DNA of 64,000 bases from the NCBI RefSeq assembly GCF_014200455.1, contig NZ_JACHBW010000008.1, positions 1 through 64,000 of the forward strand, written 5' to 3'. Origin of the DNA: Paraburkholderia bannensis (GTDB lineage: Bacteria; Pseudomonadota; Gammaproteobacteria; Burkholderiales; Burkholderiaceae). The notes beneath the pieces were generated by a model. It saw nothing but the letters and a program-made list of their open reading frames with translations, was not told where the DNA came from and ran no database searches. A program made the translations under genes and the position numbers. Shown here in pieces: positions 60,932 to 64,000 of this stretch; the first letter of the stretch is position 1; every line of letters starts with the position of its first letter.

Positions 60932-61475
60932 CTACCTTTTCGCCCGCCCATTCGTTGAATGCGAGAAACTGTGGCTGAAGTGGCTCAATTTCATTGCGGC
61001 CAAACACTTTTGCTGCGACATCGCGACTTTTTGCAGCTCTTTAAAGCGGCCGATCCAGAAATATTCGTCGACGTACAGGTTGCCTTGGTAGCTCTGCGCC
61101 GTGCGCGCGTTCGTGCCGAGAAAGTAGAGCGTCGCCTCGTTCGGCAACACGATCGGATCGCCCGTCGATTCCATGTCGGCCGCTTCATGCGCAAACTGCG
61201 CAATTGTATTGCTGGAATACGTGCGCCTGCGCTTTACTCGCGGATAGAAAAATCTGGTTCCGCCCGGTTTGTAGCGCGTCGTCGAGCGTTTTGCGGACGA
61301 AATAGAACATCGCGCCGATCTGCCGCGATTTCAGGATGTTTCGTGTGCGCTGACGGCCGTTTCGATACCAGACTTTCTGACAATCAAACTGGCAATCGAG
61401 AAACGCCTCATATAGATGTGCAATCTGTTCGTCGCCGAATTCGTTGCGCGCCTCGATGTTCGGGTTGAGTTTCGG
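60932..61475 (-). pseudogene. P2-type phage terminase large subunit (gpP-like) remnant
   Basis: On the minus strand 61475 to about 61190 reads KLNPNIEARNEFGDEQIAHLY, VWYRNGRQRTRNILKSRQIGAMFYF and TGRNQIFLSASKAQAHVFQQY, then hits a stop. The protein resumes in another frame at about 61174 with IVLPNEATLYFLGTNARTAQ, GNLYVDEYFWIGRFKELQKVA and breaks off near 60990. These are the ATPase-domain blocks of P2-like gpP terminases; the P-loop-equivalent SRQIGAT has Met for Thr. Both ends and the nuclease domain are missing. It shows that a P2-like prophage once lay here. Confidence 0.8.
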
Positions 61476-61532
61476 TAAACTTTTTCAATTTTACATAAGA
61501 TAAATTATCGAATTTAAATTTGTTGCGGCTTT

Positions 61533-61813
61533 TTAGAAATGTCCGGTTCTGGCTCATTAGAAATGTCCGATTCCTGCCCTGATTGACGCGCACGCTTGCG
61601 TGATGCGTCGACCAGGGGCGAACCATGAACGGACGTGAGCTGATCACGGCAAGCATGCGCGAACTCGAGCGGGTCAAGGTGAGCGATGCGGGTCCGTGGA
61701 TTCCAAGCGCGCAGCGCCCGCCCAGGGTCTACCAGCCCCGGGCGCGCCGGGCCTGCCTGGGCGAACTGGTTCAGCGCTTCGTGAAGCGCTTTCGGTGCCT
61801 TGCCCGGACTTGA
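61533..61813 (+). mobile_element. ISNCY-type insertion sequence remnant
   Basis: Two near-identical 20-mers starting TTAGAAATGTCCG (61533 and 61557, 24-bp period) look like end repeats of an insertion sequence. A frame from 61625 starts MNGRELITASMRELERVKV, as the N-terminus of ISNCY-type transposases, then jumps to RPPRVYQPRARRACLGELVQ, which belongs about 100 residues further on. It ends at a stop at 61811-61813. The catalytic region is gone. The element lies between the terminase relic and phaB, at the right border of the low-GC island. Confidence 0.6.
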
Positions 61814-61857
61814 GCACACGATGCGCACGGTGCGCCGCGCGTGCACGACAGCGTTAG

Positions 61858-62604
61858 CTACTGCATATGCATGCCGCCGTCGACAGGAATATTCGCTCCC
61901 GTCACAAATGCTGCGTCATCGGAGCAGAGGTAGGCAATCAGCGAAGCAACCTCTTCTGGCCGCCCAAGGCGTCCCACTGGAATCTGAGGCAGGATGTGCG
62001 TATTCATGATGTCCTGCGGCACCGCCTCCATCATCGCCGTCGCAAGGTAGCCGGGCGATACCGTATTAACGGTCACGCCGCGTTTAGCGACTTCAAGTGC
62101 AAGCGACATCGTGAAACCATGAATCCCGGCTTTTGCCGCGGCATAGTTCGTCTGCCCGAGCGCGCCTCGTGAGCCATTCACGGAACCTATATTGACGATT
62201 CGCCCGAAGCCCTGCTCCACCATGCCTGGCAGGAAAGGTTTCGTGAGATTGAAAAGGCTGTCGAGGTCCGTGCGCAGCACCGTATCCCAGTCGGGCTTGG
62301 TCAGTTTCAGGAAACTCGCATCTCGGGTGACCCCCGCATTGTTGATGAGGACATCGACCCCATCGAATTTCGCCACCGCCTTGCGCGCGCACTCGATGCA
62401 CGAATCGTAGCTCGATACGTCGAGTTCCAGAGCATGAAACGTCCGCCCGGCTTGCTGTTCGTGATTCAGCCATGTCGCGACATGGTCGTTGTGCTCCGAA
62501 TGCGATACGACAACGGTCATACCCGCGTCATATAACCTGCGGCTGATGGCTGCGCCTAGTCCACCCATGCCGCCGCTGATGAATGCAACCCGGTCTTTGC
62601 GCAT
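61858..62604 (-). CDS. phaB: Acetoacetyl-CoA reductase (PhaB)
   Basis: 248 residues from ATG 62604 with AAAGGAGA upstream. Short-chain dehydrogenase of the PhaB type: GGMGGLG cofactor loop at 11-17, NNAGVTRD near 88, INIGSVNG-like (VNIGSVNGSRGALGQTNYAAAK) with S141, Y154, K158, and VSPGYLATAM. It reduces acetoacetyl-CoA to 3-hydroxybutyryl-CoA with NADPH for polyhydroxybutyrate. No phaC or phaA is nearby, so this is a stand-alone copy. A perfect FNR-type box and a matching -10 element lie upstream, so it is probably induced at low oxygen. Confidence 0.92.
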   Translation of the reverse strand: MRKDRVAFISGGMGGLGAAISRRLYDAGMTVVVSHSEHNDHVATWLNHEQQAGRTFHALELDVSSYDSCIECARKAVAKFDGVDVLINNAGVTRDASFLKLTKPDWDTVLRTDLDSLFNLTKPFLPGMVEQGFGRIVNIGSVNGSRGALGQTNYAAAKAGIHGFTMSLALEVAKRGVTVNTVSPGYLATAMMEAVPQDIMNTHILPQIPVGRLGRPEEVASLIAYLCSDDAAFVTGANIPVDGGMHMQ

Positions 62605-62662
62605 CGCGCTCTCCTTTCGTACGGTGGCCCGGGCGCGAATCGGCTCGGGAAAACATCGCTTC

Positions 62663-62668
62663 ACTATA
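62663..62668 (-). promoter_or_regulatory. -10 element of the phaB promoter
   Basis: On the minus strand these bases read TATAGT. A start site about seven bases further on (near 62656) puts the centre of the FNR box (62696.5) at about -41, the class II position. Confidence 0.6.
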
Positions 62669-62689
62669 CGAACGGCTCCTTGTCCGCGC

Positions 62690-62703
62690 TTGATATGCAT
62701 CAA
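62690..62703. promoter_or_regulatory. FNR/DNR-type box (perfect consensus) for phaB
   Basis: TTGATATGCATCAA fits TTGAT-N4-ATCAA exactly. It is 86 bp upstream of the phaB start codon, with a -10 box at the spacing expected for activation by an FNR-family protein. Confidence 0.85.
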
Positions 62704-62746
62704 CTGATGCCGGGCCCATCGGCCTGCGTGTGCTGATCAGATCGGA

Positions 62747-62760
62747 TTGATTCGGGTCAA
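62747..62760. promoter_or_regulatory. FNR/DNR-type box (9/10) upstream of the nitroreductase relic
   Basis: TTGATTCGGGTCAA differs from the consensus at one half-site base (G for A). It lies about 130 bp upstream of the plus-strand nitroreductase remnant and 57 bp from the phaB box, so it probably served the plus-strand gene. Confidence 0.65.
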
Positions 62761-62890
62761 CTGCAATCGGTCGATCGACCCTGCACTGGCTCGCATGCAG
62801 AAGACGCTTCCAGATTGATGATTCCGGCCCCGCCTGTTTCCCGCGATCGACACCTGGCGCGTGCCGCGCGTCGTAGAGGTGCCAATCACC

Positions 62891-63411
62891 ATGCTCGATA
62901 CTACGCAGGCGTGCGCATCTGACGTTGCATGCAGCGAACCCGCCGACGACAGTCTGCGTTACGCCTTGCGTCAGGCAACACTTGCTCCGTCGAGCCATAA
63001 CAACCAGCCGTGGCATGCACGGGCGATGCGGCCACGCGCGAGGCAATGGCTGATCTCGTCGCTGAAGGCGATAGATGCCAGTTCGGCAACCCAGGTTTCA
63101 GACGCGAACTTTGTCCATCAGCGCCGAACCGGCGACAGCATGCCAGCCCATGCCGCCGGACTGGGCGCCCTGCTCGACTTCGCCACGCCACTCGCTGCTT
63201 CGGCGATCCGGACGTTCGATATCGGCGACGGCGTCGCTGCAACTCATCGGAACCTGGCGGCGGGATCGCCTCTGTTGTGTGCATTGCGACAGGCATAGAC
63301 GACGCTCACGCCTTTGCGCAGATCCTGCTGCGCATTGGACACGGTACGCCCGACGGCCCATCGCCACGCCGCCCGCTGAGCGACGTCGTATCGTGACCAA
63401 TGCGGAGATAG
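62891..63411 (+). pseudogene. Acg-type nitroreductase remnant (deleted, frameshifted)
   Basis: The frame from ATG 62891 reads LRYALRQATLAPSSHNNQPW, the conserved start of Acg/Rv2032-type nitroreductases. Another frame then supplies REAMADLVAEGDRCQFGNPGFRREL (near 63030-63110), the first frame returns with ASAIRTFDIGDGVAATHRNLAAGSPLLC, and a third shift gives DDAHAFAQILLRIGHGT before the sequence is lost. The ~200-residue middle and end of the family are missing. The family is often induced under hypoxia, which agrees with the FNR-type box upstream. Confidence 0.7.
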
Positions 63412-63453
63412 TGTTGGCGCGGTGAACCTTGGCCCTGAGGTACGCGTGGTTTT

Positions 63454-63483
63454 ACGGCGCCTTGTACGGTGCCGTCTTTTTTT
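63454..63483 (+). terminator. Rho-independent terminator
   Basis: ACGGCGCC and GGTGCCGT pair (one G-U) around a seven-base loop and are followed by CTTTTTTT. It ends the nitroreductase remnant's transcript and lies upstream of the cytochrome promoter. Confidence 0.85.
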
Positions 63484-63513
63484 GCAAGCCGCCCGTACGC
63501 GCGCCATGCCCAT

Positions 63514-63527
63514 TTGACACATATCAA
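63514..63527. promoter_or_regulatory. FNR/DNR-type box (9/10) for the cytochrome gene
   Basis: TTGACACATATCAA has one mismatch to TTGAT-N4-ATCAA. It is 79 bp upstream of the cytochrome start codon. A TATGAA (63552-63557) could be the -10 box and would put the FNR site near -43. Confidence 0.75.
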
Positions 63528-63605
63528 CGGCACAGAGCCAATGCCTGACACTATGAACTGATGACTCTCCCCTCCAGTTCCCCGATTGATTCCAGGAGAT
63601 GCTCG

Positions 63606-64000
63606 ATGTCGCCTACCCCGCTTACGGTTGCAACTGCTCCAGCAACGCTGTCGCCCATGTCGCGCTCCGCCCTGATCCTCATTCACGCTGTAGCATCATG
63701 CGCAATGGCGTTGCATGGCGATATCGCACATGCACAGGTTCCCGAACCGACCGCACTTGTCGACCAGCAACACTGCATGTTCTGTCACACGTCGGACGCG
63801 CCGTTTCTTGCGCCGTCGTTCCGCCAGATTGCACAACGCTACCGCGACAAACCCGACGCACGCTTCATGCTTGAAGACAAACTGCGGCACGGCGGCAAGG
63901 TGCATTGGGGCGATATGGCCATGCCATTACCTGAGGATCGCGGTGGCCCGCTTTCCGCCGAGGACGCGCATACACTTGTCCAGTGGGTATTGAGCCAGTA
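63606..64000 (+). CDS. c-type cytochrome, class I (runs to the window edge)
   Basis: 131 residues from ATG 63606 (AGGAG upstream) up to the last complete codon; the final two bases TA may begin a stop codon. A signal peptide (SALILIHAVASCAMALHGDIAHAQ) precedes one haem site CMFCH (57-61) and a distal Met in GDMAMP (M106 likely). The fold size fits cytochrome c551-like periplasmic electron carriers. The FNR-type box upstream suggests use under oxygen limitation, perhaps with a denitrification or alternative oxidase system outside the window. Confidence 0.88.
   Translation, partial: MSPTPLTVATAPATLSPMSRSALILIHAVASCAMALHGDIAHAQVPEPTALVDQQHCMFCHTSDAPFLAPSFRQIAQRYRDKPDARFMLEDKLRHGGKVHWGDMAMPLPEDRGGPLSAEDAHTLVQWVLSQ

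Noticed and set aside
1..64000. tRNA, rRNA or phage attachment site
   Set aside because: No cloverleaf, rRNA or convincing direct-repeat att pair was recognised by eye, even around the prophage remnant.

Overview
The window is 64 kb of mostly high-GC DNA whose gene content is typical of the Burkholderia/Paraburkholderia/Caballeronia group of beta-proteobacteria. The pointers are a catA-benABCD benzoate cluster, several trimeric 'Gram-negative porin' genes, a membrane PQQ dehydrogenase, a 1600-residue NAD-glutamate dehydrogenase, many LysR regulators and a phaB. No rRNA, tRNA or CRISPR array was seen. The genus call is an inference from gene content, not from a marker gene.

Layout. 1-5.6 kb: end of catA, benABCD as one tightly overlapping operon, a BenM/CatM-like LysR regulator on the other strand, and a MarR gene behind a perfect 23-bp palindrome. 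5.7-13.8 kb: an M20 amidohydrolase, a UPF0126 membrane protein, an isochorismatase-like hydrolase, an MHS-type transporter, a BON protein, a porin and a second M20 amidohydrolase divergent from a LysR gene. 14-21 kb: porin, gcd-type quinoprotein dehydrogenase with a clean terminator, a second porin and a frameshifted MFS pseudogene. 20.9-29.8 kb: a complete galactan-use locus (LacI regulator, two LacI-type operators, ABC sugar transporter, GH42 beta-galactosidase, GH53 endo-galactanase) in the same order as the Bacillus gan operon. 29.9-55.9 kb: mostly single genes for metabolism, stress and regulation: NAD-glutamate dehydrogenase, cupin, quinone oxidoreductase with LysR, Hsp31/HchA, CurA-like reductase, acyl-CoA synthetase, LysR plus MalT-like LuxR pair, luciferase-like oxidoreductase, MFS transporter, porin, a TPR protein with a glycosyltransferase-like domain, and a TonB-dependent siderophore receptor.

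56-62 kb is an accessory island with lower GC and much gene debris: an MFS relic, a Tlde1-type L,D-transpeptidase effector with a candidate immunity gene, an orphan HicB antitoxin under stacked palindromes, a LexA-box-driven small reading frame, a two-gene HEPN + P-loop ATPase module (the best candidate for an undescribed defence/toxin system here), a decayed P2-type phage terminase and an ISNCY-type transposase remnant.

61.9-64 kb looks like a low-oxygen block: phaB, a decayed Acg-type nitroreductase and a c-type cytochrome, with three FNR/DNR-type boxes within about 840 bp. The box upstream of phaB is a perfect consensus placed about 41 bp before the expected transcription start.

Functional threads: the ben genes take benzoate to catechol and catA opens the ring; the neighbouring amidohydrolase may supply benzoate from N-benzoyl amino acids (inference). 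The gan-like locus would cut galactan outside the cytoplasm, import oligogalactosides and split them to galactose inside.
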